Origin: Rhodospirillales bacterium | Lineage (GTDB): Bacteria; Pseudomonadota; Alphaproteobacteria; Rhodospirillales; JAPHRK01 | NCBI GenBank assembly: GCA_026196105.1 | Contig: JAPHRK010000063.1 | Span: 1 to 32,188, forward strand | Direction: 5' to 3' | Length of the DNA: 32,188 bases | In this document: one piece after another, positions 15,854 to 23,918 of the stretch | How positions within the stretch are numbered: position 1 is the first letter of the stretch | Layout: each line of letters opens with the position of its first letter | Notes under the pieces: generated by a model | Database searches by the model: none | Told to the model about the DNA's origin: nothing | Seen by the model: only the letters and a program-made list of their open reading frames with translations | Translations under genes and position numbers: made by a program

Positions 15854-16806
15854 CAGCCCCCCTCCTTAAGGTCCAAAACATCTCAAAATCATTTACCTTA
15901 AGCGGGGGCTTATTCTCAGCCAAGCAGACTCTCCGAGCCGTTAATCAGGTGAGCTTTACCTTAAATAAAAACCAAACCCTTGCTTTGGTTGGTGAAAGTG
16001 GCTGCGGCAAGAGTACTCTAGGCAAGATGCTCGCTCTCTTAACCTCACAAAGTAGCGGTACTATTGAGATTGAGGGTCAAAAGACGACGGGAAACCTCAA
16101 GCCACTCCGACAAAAAGTTCAAATGGTTTTCCAAGATCCTTTTTCCTCCTTAAACCCTCGCATGAAGGTAGGAAACATTATCGGGGAACCTTTGTTGGTC
16201 CAAGGAAAGCCAGCTTCAACAGAACAGGTCAAAGAACTCGCCCAGTCAGTGGGATTAAATAGCGGTGATCTTTCACGTTATCCTCACCAGTTTAGCGGGG
16301 GCCAAAGACAGCGAATTGCTATCGCCCGCGCCCTCTCCCTTAAACCTTCTTTCCTGATTGCAGACGAACCAACTTCGGCCTTGGATGTATCGATCCAAAG
16401 CCAAATTCTCAATCTAATGAAAGAGCTGCAAAGCAAACATCAACTTGCTTACCTGTTTATCAGCCATGATCTGGCCGTGGTTTCCCATATGGCAGATCAT
16501 ATTGCCGTGATGTATTTGGGCGAGATTGTTGAGATCGGGCCAAAAAAAGACGTTCTGCAGAAACCAGCTCATCCCTATACACAATCTCTGTTAGCTGCTG
16601 TTCCCAAACTTGGGAAAGGAAAGCGCCAACCCCAAACATCCTTGATTGGAGAACCCCCAAGCCCTCTTGCTCCGCCTCTCGGGTGTGCCTTTCATAGCCG
16701 CTGCCCTCTCGCAGAAGAACGTTGCAAAAGAGAAGCGCCAGCCCTTAAGCCCTATGGCCCAGACCGACAAGTTGCCTGTTATCTTAAATCTGGCGGTGCC
16801 CCATGA
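15850..16806 (+). CDS. Peptide ABC transporter ATP-binding protein (DppF/OppF type)
   Basis: The 318-residue ATPase has Walker [16 protein letters not shown] (about 47-61), Q-loop MVFQDPFSSLNPRMKVG, signature FSGGQRQRIAIARAL, Walker B FLIADEPTSALDVS and H-loop [15 protein letters not shown]. The C-terminal cysteine motif is GCAFHSRCPLAEERC, which in relatives can hold an iron-sulphur cluster. DppF-type subunits pair with DppD to form the heterodimeric engine. It has 4-base overlaps with genes on both sides, which indicates tight translational coupling. Confidence 0.94.
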   Translation: MTAPLLKVQNISKSFTLSGGLFSAKQTLRAVNQVSFTLNKNQTLALVGESGCGKSTLGKMLALLTSQSSGTIEIEGQKTTGNLKPLRQKVQMVFQDPFSSLNPRMKVGNIIGEPLLVQGKPASTEQVKELAQSVGLNSGDLSRYPHQFSGGQRQRIAIARALSLKPSFLIADEPTSALDVSIQSQILNLMKELQSKHQLAYLFISHDLAVVSHMADHIAVMYLGEIVEIGPKKDVLQKPAHPYTQSLLAAVPKLGKGKRQPQTSLIGEPPSPLAPPLGCAFHSRCPLAEERCKREAPALKPYGPDRQVACYLKSGGAP

Positions 16807-17765
16807 TCGGTTATAGCTTAGAGCGCCTCTTCCACTCCGCAATCGTTATAATTGTGATGTCCTTCGTTATTTACGGACTAATGGGATTGATGCCGGGAGA
16901 TCCCATTGATCTTATGATCAGCGCCGACCCCAAATTAACTCCAGCAGATGCAGAACACTTAAGGACGCTTTACGGCTTAGATCAACCAATATTTCAACGT
17001 TATATCAACTGGTTGGGAACCGTCTTCCAAGGAGATTTAGGATACTCCCGCCTCTTCGCCCAACCTGTCCTTGAAGCCATCGCCCCGGCTCTTTTCAATA
17101 CTGTAAAGCTATTGGGCCTTGCTATAATTCTTTCCCTTTTGATTGCGCTGCCGGTCGGTATTTGGGCAGGGTCACGACCACAAACGAAAACAGATTACAC
17201 CATCAATCTGCTCGCCTTTTCCGGCATTTCCATTCCACCTTTCTGGCTCGCCTTATTGTTAATCATCGTTTTTGCCGTCCTCCTTCCCATCCTCCCCGCC
17301 AGTGGCCTGCCCACTGGTGAAGGTGGTTTTTGGGAAACCTTGCGTCACTTGATCCTGCCTGTTTCGACCATTGTTATTGCTTCTATCGGCGGACATACCC
17401 GCTATATGCGCGCTTCAATGATTGAAACTTTACGCCAAGACTATATCCGCACGGCGGTTGCCAAAGGCGCAAGCCCACGCCGAGTTGTTTTGAGCCATGC
17501 CTTGCGCAATGCCTTAATTCCTGTGGTCACCATTATTGCCCTAGACTTTGGCGCTCTATTTTCAGGAGCCTTAATCACGGAAACGATTTTCTCCTATCCG
17601 GGAATGGGAAAGTTAATTTTCGACTCAATCATGGGCAATGATTTTAACTTAGCCCTTGTTGCTTTGCTTTTTGCGACCTTCCTTACTTTGATTGGAAACT
17701 TACTCGCTGACCTGGCCTATGCTTGGCTCGACCCAAGGGTGTCTTATAAAGGGAGAGAGCGATGA
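16803..17765 (+). CDS. Peptide ABC transporter permease (DppB/OppB type)
   Basis: The 320-residue membrane protein has a first helix at about 10-29, the family motif LMPGDPIDLM, then the conserved LRTLYGLDQPIFQRYINWLG and GDLGYS. Five further helices lie between about residues 95 and 310. The coupling-helix EAA loop that docks on the ATPases is YIRTAVAKGASPRRVVLSHA, followed by LRNALIPVVT. DppB and DppC form the channel. It overlaps both neighbours by 4 bases. Substrate (dipeptide, oligopeptide, nickel chelate) is not determined by the permease sequence. Confidence 0.94.
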   Translation: MIGYSLERLFHSAIVIIVMSFVIYGLMGLMPGDPIDLMISADPKLTPADAEHLRTLYGLDQPIFQRYINWLGTVFQGDLGYSRLFAQPVLEAIAPALFNTVKLLGLAIILSLLIALPVGIWAGSRPQTKTDYTINLLAFSGISIPPFWLALLLIIVFAVLLPILPASGLPTGEGGFWETLRHLILPVSTIVIASIGGHTRYMRASMIETLRQDYIRTAVAKGASPRRVVLSHALRNALIPVVTIIALDFGALFSGALITETIFSYPGMGKLIFDSIMGNDFNLALVALLFATFLTLIGNLLADLAYAWLDPRVSYKGRER

Positions 17766-18634
17766 TCTCTTCCTTGAAGCAACATAGACTTATTGCGGTG
17801 AGTGGATTTATCCTCCTCACCCTTGGCACCATCGCAGCAGCAGCTCCCCTTGCAGAAGTTCTTCTAGGACTTGATGCCAACCAAGTGGATTTGTTTAATC
17901 GTTTCGCCCCGCCAGATAGCCAACACATTCTCGGAACCGATGAACTCGGGAGGGATGTTCTTATCCGCCTGCTCTATGGCGGGCAGGTATCACTCTTAGT
18001 TGGATTAATTGCTGCTGTCGCTGCCGCTCTCTTAGGAACAACCATTGGACTTATTGCAGGCTATTACGGGGGTAAAGTTGACGCCATAATGATGCGCTTT
18101 ACCGATGGAGTGATCTCCCTCCCTCTTCTCCCTCTTTTAATTGTTTTGGCAGCAATTGATTTAGAAAAACTCGGTATCCCCGAAGCCATCGCAAATTCCG
18201 AGAACGTCAGCCTCTACCGCATTATCCTCATCGTCGCTCTCGCCGGATGGACAACGGTAGCACGGTTGGTTCGCGGTGCGGCTTTGAGCTTAAGAGAACG
18301 TGATTTTGTCCTGGCAGCGATTGCCTACGGAGCCAGCCCTTTCAGAATTATGGCCGTCCACATCCTCCCCAACCTCCTCTCCCCGATCATCGTCGCGACA
18401 ACCCTCTCCGTTGGTAACATCATCTTGCTTGAATCAGTATTGAGTTTCTTGGGTCTTGGTATCCAGCCTCCCGTTGCCAGTTGGGGAAACATGCTGACCA
18501 ATGCTCAAGAACTCATCTGGTCCACCCCAACGTTGGCCATCTACCCCGGCCTCCTCATCTTCCTCACCGTCATCGCTTTCAACTTCTTAGGCGACGGCCT
18601 CCAGGATGCCTTAGACCCAAAGAAAAGTAGATAA
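17762..18634 (+). CDS. Peptide ABC transporter permease (DppC/OppC type)
   Basis: The 290-residue permease has a first helix at about 13-34, then the DppC hallmark FAPPDSQHILGTDELGRDVLIRLLYGG (given here as HILGTDELGRDVL, near residues 57-69) and SLLVGLIAA. Its EAA loop is FVLAAIAYGASPFRIMAVHI, followed by LPNLLSPIIV, and ESVLSFLGLGIQPP is the conserved segment before the last helices. It is the last gene of the operon. No solute-binding protein gene follows, which is unusual for a Dpp/Opp operon; the gene at 9669-11372 may supply one. No intrinsic terminator is visible in the 93 bases to the next gene. Confidence 0.94.
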   Translation: MISSLKQHRLIAVSGFILLTLGTIAAAAPLAEVLLGLDANQVDLFNRFAPPDSQHILGTDELGRDVLIRLLYGGQVSLLVGLIAAVAAALLGTTIGLIAGYYGGKVDAIMMRFTDGVISLPLLPLLIVLAAIDLEKLGIPEAIANSENVSLYRIILIVALAGWTTVARLVRGAALSLRERDFVLAAIAYGASPFRIMAVHILPNLLSPIIVATTLSVGNIILLESVLSFLGLGIQPPVASWGNMLTNAQELIWSTPTLAIYPGLLIFLTVIAFNFLGDGLQDALDPKKSR

Positions 18635-18668
18635 AACCTGCCACCGAGTTTTAAAAAGTAAACAAAGG

Positions 18669-18714
18669 TTGTATATTTTTTTAGAGTTTATATCCTATCC
18701 CCTAGGATAGGATA
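18669..18714 (+). promoter_or_regulatory. Promoter with palindromic operator for the CsoR/RcnR-family repressor
   Basis: TATCCTATCC (18691-18700) and GGATAGGATA (18705-18714) are perfect 10-base inverted arms around CCTA, giving a C/G-rich centre flanked by AT ends as in CsoR/RcnR/InrS-family operators. A -35-like TTGTAT (18669-18674) lies 16 bases before TATCCT, so the left arm would cover the -10 element. The site is 13 bases before the repressor start, with the AAGGAG ribosome site between, which fits autorepression of the repressor/rcnA operon. Confidence 0.75.
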
Positions 18715-18727
18715 AGGAGTTAAATAC

Positions 18728-19009
18728 ATGGGTGCGAAACAAAACGAAGTGCATCATAGTCATGTGGATGTCATCAATCGTTTAAAACGTGCAGATGGAC
18801 ACCTGCGAAAGGTCATCACGATGATTGACGACGGTCGTCCTTGTGCAGATGTCGCTCAACAGCTGCAAGCGATTGAATCTGCAATACGCAATGCAAAGCA
18901 GTTATTCATCCGAGATCATATTGATCATTGCATGGACCCTCATGTGAAAGATGGTCCAGCAGCGGGAGCAGTTCTGGCTGAGTTTAAACAAATCACCAAA
19001 TATCTATAA
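18728..19009 (+). CDS. CsoR/RcnR-family metal-sensing repressor (nickel/cobalt type by context)
   Basis: The 93-residue all-helical protein matches the CsoR/RcnR/FrmR family: INRLKRADGHLRKVITMIDD near residues 16-35, the sensing cysteine C39 in GRPCADVAQQLQAIESAIR, and H64 and C68 in RDHIDHCMDPH. Spacing C39-x24-H64-x3-C68 equals RcnR C35/H60/H64 and CsoR C36/H61/C65, so the last ligand is cysteine (CsoR/InrS-like) rather than the histidine of E. coli RcnR. A His-rich N-terminus (H9, H10, H12) could supply extra nickel or cobalt ligands. The next gene, 15 bases away, is rcnA, so it probably derepresses efflux when Ni(II) or Co(II) binds. Confidence 0.9.
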   Translation: MGAKQNEVHHSHVDVINRLKRADGHLRKVITMIDDGRPCADVAQQLQAIESAIRNAKQLFIRDHIDHCMDPHVKDGPAAGAVLAEFKQITKYL

Positions 19010-19024
19010 ATAAGGTGAATCGCA

Positions 19025-19813
19025 ATGGACCTCATTACACTCATACAAGACGGGTCTACTTCATTTATTTATCTCGCCACAATCGGTCTTGTTCTTGGTG
19101 CTTTACATGGGCTTGAACCCGGTCATTCAAAGACAATGATGGCTGCCTTTATTATCGCAGTGCGGGGAACGCCCCTGCAGGCAGGTCTTTTAGGGGTGTC
19201 GGCTGCTTTTTCTCACAGTATTATCGTATGGATCATTGCCTTGTTAGCTCTTACATACGGCGACAAGCTTATTGGTGAAAAGCTTGAACCGTATTTCATT
19301 GCTGGCTCCGGAGCAATTGTCATCGCAGTCGGAGCTTTTATGCTATTCCAGGCGTTAAGAAACAAGCGCCCTCCCCCTTCCCTTGCGTCACATACCCATG
19401 ACCACGACAGCCATCATCACGATCATGACCATGATGATGTTTCCGACGCTCATGCACGCGCTCATGCCCAGGATATTGAAAAACGGTTTTCTGGTGGCAA
19501 AGCAACAAATCTTCAGACTGTCAGTTTTGGGCTTGTCGGCGGTTTAATTCCCTGTCCAGCGGCGATTACTGTCTTGTTATTATGCCTTGGTATTGATCAA
19601 CTATGGTTGGGCGTGGGAATGGTAGCCTCTTTCAGTTTCGGGCTGGCCCTAACGTTGGTTGCTGTTGGTTTGACGGCCGCATTGAGCTTACGATATGCGA
19701 GCAAAAAGTTCACAAGCCTGGACGGATTGATGCGCACGGCACCCTATATCTCTAGTGGTTTGATCATACTAGTCGGAACATACATGGCATATTCCGGTTG
19801 GGCTCACCTATAA
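19025..19813 (+). CDS. rcnA: Nickel/cobalt efflux protein RcnA (NicO family)
   Basis: The 262-residue inner-membrane protein has about six helices and closely follows E. coli RcnA. The metal motif is GALHGLEPGHSKTMMAAFI at residues 25-43. A His/Asp-rich cytoplasmic loop (residues 123-147) precedes DAHARAHAQDIEKRF, a phrase shared with RcnA, and VGGLIPCPAAITVLLLC follows at about 171-187. RcnA exports Ni(II) and Co(II). AAGGTG precedes the ATG, 15 bases after the repressor gene, so the two form an operon. E. coli instead has rcnR and rcnA divergent. A strong terminator follows. Confidence 0.93.
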   Translation: MDLITLIQDGSTSFIYLATIGLVLGALHGLEPGHSKTMMAAFIIAVRGTPLQAGLLGVSAAFSHSIIVWIIALLALTYGDKLIGEKLEPYFIAGSGAIVIAVGAFMLFQALRNKRPPPSLASHTHDHDSHHHDHDHDDVSDAHARAHAQDIEKRFSGGKATNLQTVSFGLVGGLIPCPAAITVLLLCLGIDQLWLGVGMVASFSFGLALTLVAVGLTAALSLRYASKKFTSLDGLMRTAPYISSGLIILVGTYMAYSGWAHL

Positions 19814-19865
19814 GCAGCTTGTAAGACTAACCAGTACTGCATAAAGGAAATTTACACCTCAATAA

Positions 19866-19897
19866 AAAACCGCGCCTCAATCATGAAGCGCGGTTTT
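19866..19897. terminator. Bidirectional intrinsic terminator between rcnA and the universal stress gene
   Basis: AAAACCGCGC (19866-19875) and GCGCGGTTTT (19888-19897) form a perfect 10-base stem around a 12-base loop, with A-rich and T-rich flanks on the two sides. It can serve both rcnA (plus) and the convergent universal stress gene (minus). Confidence 0.9.
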
Positions 19898-19918
19898 AAT
19901 TTGTTTGTTGCCTAAATT

Positions 19919-20755
19919 TTAGTGATCCATGAGGACTGGCACTGTCATGTGTTTTAGGATGTGGTGGGTCATGCCGCCGAGGACGAGTTCACGGAGGCGG
20001 CGGTGGCCGTAGGCGCCCATGATGATCAGGTCGATGCTCTGGTCGGCAGCTCTTGAAAGCAATAGGTTGCCAGGATCAACGTCTGGAGAGATGATATGTT
20101 CTGCATCGGCTCTAATGCCATGACGGGCTAAGTGCAAACAAATGTCAGCACCTGGGATATCACCATGTTGACCATTGCCAGCTTTAGGGTTGATAGCAAG
20201 AACCTCAACCAATTTGGAATTTTGAATCAGCGGAATGGCATCATTGATGGCCCGCGCAGCCAAGCGTCCACCGTCCCAAGCGACCATGGCTCGAGACCCC
20301 ATAGTTGGGTATTCACCAACATAAGGAATAACCAAAACAGGACGTCCAGCAGAAAGGACAAGACGATCAATCAGAGAATCAGCGCCTTCACCAATTGAAT
20401 TATCTGGGTCATATTGTCCTAAGATCGCCAAATCAGCATAGCGGGTATGAAGACGAATTCCTTCGAAAAGATCATCTTCAATGGAGCGCCACTCATATTT
20501 GACACCTTCACGTTCACAAGTGCGGATGAAGAGTTCTTCAGCTTTTTTTGAACCGGCGATAATGGCGGACCTTTGTGCTTCAAGAACTTCTTCACCGATA
20601 TGAGCCTGGATGAACTGAGGTACATGAGGGCGTGTCATAACGTATAAACCGGTCAGATGGGCGTCGTTATCAGCGGCCAACTTAACCGCAATATTCAACC
20701 TGGACTTGATGCTACGACCATTGTCCATATGTACAAGTAAATCCTTATAAGCCAT
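19919..20755 (-). CDS. Universal stress protein with two Usp domains
   Basis: The ATG at 20755 follows TAGGAGAG and gives 278 residues starting MAYKDLLVHMDNG; an upstream ATG would add seven residues rich in arginine. Two Usp domains are present (about 1-140 and 150-278). The second ends with the nucleotide-binding signature IIMGAYGHRRLRELVLGGMT, the usual G-x2-G-x9-G(S/T) pattern in slightly altered form, and VPVLMDH. The first has the corresponding AILGQY and RLVLSAGRPVLVIPYVG. Tandem Usp proteins bind ATP or act as stress-adaptation factors in the cytosol. The gene is monocistronic and divergent from the aminotransferase gene. Confidence 0.9.
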   Translation of the reverse strand: MAYKDLLVHMDNGRSIKSRLNIAVKLAADNDAHLTGLYVMTRPHVPQFIQAHIGEEVLEAQRSAIIAGSKKAEELFIRTCEREGVKYEWRSIEDDLFEGIRLHTRYADLAILGQYDPDNSIGEGADSLIDRLVLSAGRPVLVIPYVGEYPTMGSRAMVAWDGGRLAARAINDAIPLIQNSKLVEVLAINPKAGNGQHGDIPGADICLHLARHGIRADAEHIISPDVDPGNLLLSRAADQSIDLIIMGAYGHRRLRELVLGGMTHHILKHMTVPVLMDH

Positions 20756-20909
20756 TTTAACTCTCCTACGACGCACTTCCAGGTAAGCAATTAGCCCCCT
20801 ATGGGCGTTCCTGATTAGCGCTAATATTGGAACATTTTCAAGCAGTAAACACTGAAATTAACGTTTACGGAAGAAGTTTGATCAAGTCTTTTACATTTTT
20901 TTTCAAAAA

Positions 20910-20943
20910 CCCTTAATTTGTTCGTCAAGATTGACCTTAAGGG
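20910..20943. promoter_or_regulatory. Nested inverted repeats upstream of the class III aminotransferase
   Basis: Outer arms CCCTTAA (20910-20916) and TTAAGGG (20937-20943) enclose inner arms GTCAA (20924-20928) and TTGAC (20931-20935) separated by GA. The inner right arm reads TTGACC and could be a -35 element for the aminotransferase. This lies within the 241-base gap shared with the divergent universal stress gene and looks like an operator; the regulator is unknown. Confidence 0.4.
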
Positions 20944-20996
20944 ACCAATACTTTAGAGCAAAAACAGTCTAATTATTTAAAAAACGGGAGTGAAGC

Positions 20997-22376
20997 ATGG
21001 GTGATCAACAGGGGAACTCAACAGCGAGTCGGGATATTGCCCACTACCTGCATCCTTACACCAATCTGAAAACCCATCAAGAAGAAGGTCCCTTGGTCAT
21101 TACCCGTGGTGAAGGCGTTCACGTTTTTGACGAAGACGGCAAAGCCTACCTTGAAGGGATGTCTGGGCTTTGGTGTACAGCCCTTGGCTTTGGCGAGAAG
21201 CGACTGATTGAGACCGCTACCAAAGCCATGGAGAAACTCTCCTTTTATCATGGCTTTGGTGGACGGGTGAGTGATGTCTCGGTCGATTTAGCAGAAAAAC
21301 TGATTTCCATCGCCCCTGTGCCCATGTCGAAAATTTTCTTTGCCAACTCTGGTTCAGAAGCCAACGACACCGTAGTTAAATTGGTTACTTATTACAACAA
21401 CGCCAAAGGGCGGCGGCTGAAGAAGAAAATCATTTCTCGGGAAAAAGCCTACCATGGTGTCACCGTTGCGTCGGCGTCCCTCACAGGCCTGCCCAACAAC
21501 CACCGTGATTTTGATCTTCCCATTGCCGGGATTCTCCATACAGATTGTCCTCACTATTATCGTAATGCTCTTCCTGGGGAGAGCGAAGAAGAATTCGCCA
21601 CTCGGCTTGCAGACAATTTAGATCGCCTGATTAGAGAAGAAGGTCCTGATACTGTCGCAGCCTTTATTGCCGAACCTGTTATGGGCGCAGGAGGGGTTAT
21701 CACACCGCCTGCGACTTATTTTGAAAAAATTCAAAAGGTTCTGAAAACCCACGATGTTCTCTTCATCGCTGATGAGGTGATCTGTGGTTTTGGGCGCACC
21801 GGCAATCTTTGGGGATCGCAAACCTACGATCTTAAACCAGATATGCTGACCACGGCGAAGGCTTTATCCTCAGCCTACGTTCCTATTTCTGCTGTAATGA
21901 TCAATGAAGACGTTTTTCAGGCATTGGTAACTGAGAGTGAAAAAATCGGCATTTTTGGTCATGGATTCACCTACTCTGGTCATCCGGTCGCCTGTGCAGT
22001 CGCCTTAGAAGCCATCAACATTTATCAAGAACGAAATATTGTTGACCATATCCAAACTGTTGCCGGACCTTTGATGCAAAATGGATTAAAAAGTTTTGCC
22101 GATCACCCCTTTGTTGGAGAGGTTCGTGGCGTTGGTCTAGTTGCCGCTGTGGAGATCGTAAAAGATAAACAAAGCAAAGCAGCTTTTGACCCCAAGCTTG
22201 GTGTTGGGCCTAAGTTGGTGAAATTTGCGCAGGAAGAAGGGCTAATTATTCGAGCTCTTGGAGACTCCGTCGCATTTTCGCCACCTTTAGTCATTAATCA
22301 GGCCCAAGTTGAAGAGATGCTAGAGAAATTTTCTCGTGCACTTGACCAAACCACAGAATGGATTCGAGAACTTTAG
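20997..22376 (+). CDS. Class III PLP aminotransferase (omega-amino acid/polyamine:pyruvate type)
   Basis: The 459-residue enzyme has the fold-type I layout of class III aminotransferases: W59 in GMSGLWC, phosphate-binding NSGSEANDT at 117-125, cofactor-stacking Y152-H153-G154, the pyridine-nitrogen aspartate D259 in FIADEVICGFGRTG, and the Schiff-base lysine K288 in TTAKALSSAYVPIS. It resembles SpuC-like putrescine:pyruvate and omega-amino acid:pyruvate transaminases, which move a terminal amino group to pyruvate to give alanine. The exact amine donor cannot be fixed. GGGAG precedes the ATG. hemA follows after 121 bases on the same strand, so cotranscription is possible but not clear. Confidence 0.9.
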   Translation: MGDQQGNSTASRDIAHYLHPYTNLKTHQEEGPLVITRGEGVHVFDEDGKAYLEGMSGLWCTALGFGEKRLIETATKAMEKLSFYHGFGGRVSDVSVDLAEKLISIAPVPMSKIFFANSGSEANDTVVKLVTYYNNAKGRRLKKKIISREKAYHGVTVASASLTGLPNNHRDFDLPIAGILHTDCPHYYRNALPGESEEEFATRLADNLDRLIREEGPDTVAAFIAEPVMGAGGVITPPATYFEKIQKVLKTHDVLFIADEVICGFGRTGNLWGSQTYDLKPDMLTTAKALSSAYVPISAVMINEDVFQALVTESEKIGIFGHGFTYSGHPVACAVALEAINIYQERNIVDHIQTVAGPLMQNGLKSFADHPFVGEVRGVGLVAAVEIVKDKQSKAAFDPKLGVGPKLVKFAQEEGLIIRALGDSVAFSPPLVINQAQVEEMLEKFSRALDQTTEWIREL

Positions 22377-22497
22377 GGTATATACCTAGAGCATTTTTTT
22401 GGAAGCCTTGCCCAAAATAGGCATGGCGTAGTAGAATAGCTGCTTGTTTCGTCGATTTTCGATTGGAAACATAGGCATAATTATTTGGAGACCCGCT

Positions 22498-23709
22498 ATG
22501 GATTATGAGCAATTTTTCGCTGGGAAGATTGCGGACTTAAAAGACGAAGGTGAATATCGCGTCTTTGCCGATCTTGAACGTAAAGCGGGTCGTTTCCCTC
22601 GCGCAAGCCACCACCGTGATGGTGGCGTTGAAGAAGTGGTCGTCTGGTGCTCTAACGATTACCTTTGCCAAGGGCAAAACCCTGTAGTCCTCAAAGGCAT
22701 GCATGAAGCCATCGACAAGTGCGGTGCTGGTGCTGGTGGCACCCGTAATATTTCAGGCACCAACCACTATCACGTACTGCTGGAAGCTGAACTAGCTGAC
22801 CTCCACAAAAAAGAAGCCGGATTGCTCTTCTCTGCTGGATACACCGCCAACATGACGGCGCTTTCTACCTTGGCAGCCAATATCCCGGATATGTTGGTTA
22901 TCTCTGATGCCCTGAACCACAATTCCATGATCGAAGGTATTCGTCACGGTCGTTCTCAGAAAAAAGTTTTCCGTCATAATGACCTAGAGCATCTGGAAGA
23001 AATCCTGCAAGCAGCAGCTCCTGACCAACCTAAGATGATCGCTTTTGAATCTGTCTATTCAATGGATGGCGATATCGCCCCTATTAAAGAGATTTGCGAC
23101 TTAGCTGATAAATACAACGCCCTCACCTATATCGACGAAGTGCATGCTGTTGGTATGTACGGCGCGACAGGTGCTGGTGTTGCTGAGCGTGACGGGCAAA
23201 TGCACCGGATTGATATTATCCAAGGCACCATGGCAAAAGCCTTTGGCGTTGTCGGTGGGTATATTGCTGGCTCTGAAGCTATGTGTGACTTTGTTCGCTC
23301 TTTCGGCCAAGGGTTTATCTTCTCTTCTGCCATGCCTCCTGGCGTTGCCGGAGCTGCGCTTGCCAGCGTTAAATGGCTTAAAGAGCACAATGAAATTCGC
23401 GTTAAACACCAAGAACGCGCCGCAACATTGAAACGTAAATTGACTGAAGCAGGCATCCCGAACATGGAAACCGTCAGCCATATCGTTCCGGTTATGGTGG
23501 GCGATGCTAAGCTCTGCAAACAAGCCAGTGATGATTTACTTTATAAGTACAATCACTATGTACAGCCGATCAATTACCCCACCGTTCCACGGGGAACCGA
23601 ACGCCTGCGCTTTACACCTTCACCAATTCATACCGACGAGATGATGGACGATTTAGTGGCGGCTCTTAAAGAAGTTTGGAATAACCTGAGCATTAAATTG
23701 GCTGCATAA
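22498..23709 (+). CDS. hemA: 5-aminolevulinate synthase
   Basis: The ATG at 22498 follows TTGGAG and gives 403 residues, the normal length for the bacterial enzyme; an upstream ATG at 22444 would add 18 atypical residues. Features include [17 protein letters not shown], the glycine-rich [14 protein letters not shown] at 76-89, D213 in [12 protein letters not shown] and the Schiff-base lysine K247 in [13 protein letters not shown]. The enzyme condenses glycine with succinyl-CoA to give 5-aminolevulinate, the first step of haem synthesis through the C4 pathway characteristic of Alphaproteobacteria. A terminator follows. No clear FNR or FixK site was found upstream. Confidence 0.97.
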   Translation: MDYEQFFAGKIADLKDEGEYRVFADLERKAGRFPRASHHRDGGVEEVVVWCSNDYLCQGQNPVVLKGMHEAIDKCGAGAGGTRNISGTNHYHVLLEAELADLHKKEAGLLFSAGYTANMTALSTLAANIPDMLVISDALNHNSMIEGIRHGRSQKKVFRHNDLEHLEEILQAAAPDQPKMIAFESVYSMDGDIAPIKEICDLADKYNALTYIDEVHAVGMYGATGAGVAERDGQMHRIDIIQGTMAKAFGVVGGYIAGSEAMCDFVRSFGQGFIFSSAMPPGVAGAALASVKWLKEHNEIRVKHQERAATLKRKLTEAGIPNMETVSHIVPVMVGDAKLCKQASDDLLYKYNHYVQPINYPTVPRGTERLRFTPSPIHTDEMMDDLVAALKEVWNNLSIKLAA

Positions 23710-23740
23710 GATCAGGTTTCCAACAGTGTACTCTTAATAT

Positions 23741-23768
23741 AATGCCCGGCCTTTGTGCCGGGTATTTT
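23741..23768 (+). terminator. Intrinsic terminator after hemA
   Basis: AATGCCCGGC (23741-23750) pairs with GCCGGGTATT (23757-23766), with one G-T pair and a six-base loop, then runs into T. It lies about 30 bases after the hemA stop. Confidence 0.88.
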
Positions 23769-23800
23769 CGTCTATTGGGCACAATTATAAAACAAAAACT

Positions 23801-23886
23801 TGTGGATAGTCCGTGCAAGCTCGGTTATGACCACATTGCATATTGATCCACAGGGACTATATGGACATTAGCCCCTATTAGGACTA
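23801..23886 (+). other. Alternative-pairing repeats in the gap before the PadR-like gene
   Basis: TGTGGAT (23801-23807) can pair with ATCCACA (23846-23852). The overlapping ATAGTCC (23806-23812) can instead pair with GGACTAT (23854-23860), and its TAGTCC with GGACTA (23881-23886). The stems are mutually exclusive, as in an attenuator-like leader, or they may mark protein-binding sites. TGTGGATAG and TGATCCACA also resemble DnaA boxes with one and two mismatches. No function is established. Confidence 0.3.
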
Positions 23887-23918
23887 CAATATATCGTGGC
23901 TTTGAGAGAAAACTAGGC

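Noticed and set aside
19378-19470. His-codon-rich stretch in rcnA as a tandem DNA repeat
   Set aside because: It is a histidine/aspartate-rich loop of codon repeats CAT/GAC typical of RcnA, not a separate repeat element.
20881-20885. FNR/FixK-like half site near TTTGATCAAG upstream of the aminotransferase
   Set aside because: The spacing does not give TTGAT-N4-ATCAA; only a half site is present.
22378-22387. Palindrome GGTATATACC directly after the aminotransferase stop, possible operator for hemA
   Set aside because: It is short, about 110 bases from the hemA start, and has no promoter element in register. It could be chance.
23101-23523. Two long minus-strand frames opposite hemA
   Set aside because: They are shadows of the 5-aminolevulinate synthase coding sequence and have low-complexity or non-family composition.
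23801-23852. Replication origin near hemA, suggested by DnaA-box-like TGTGGATAG and TGATCCACA
   Set aside because: There are only two imperfect boxes, no AT-rich unwinding element cluster and no dnaA, parA or hemE-type neighbour. The evidence is insufficient.
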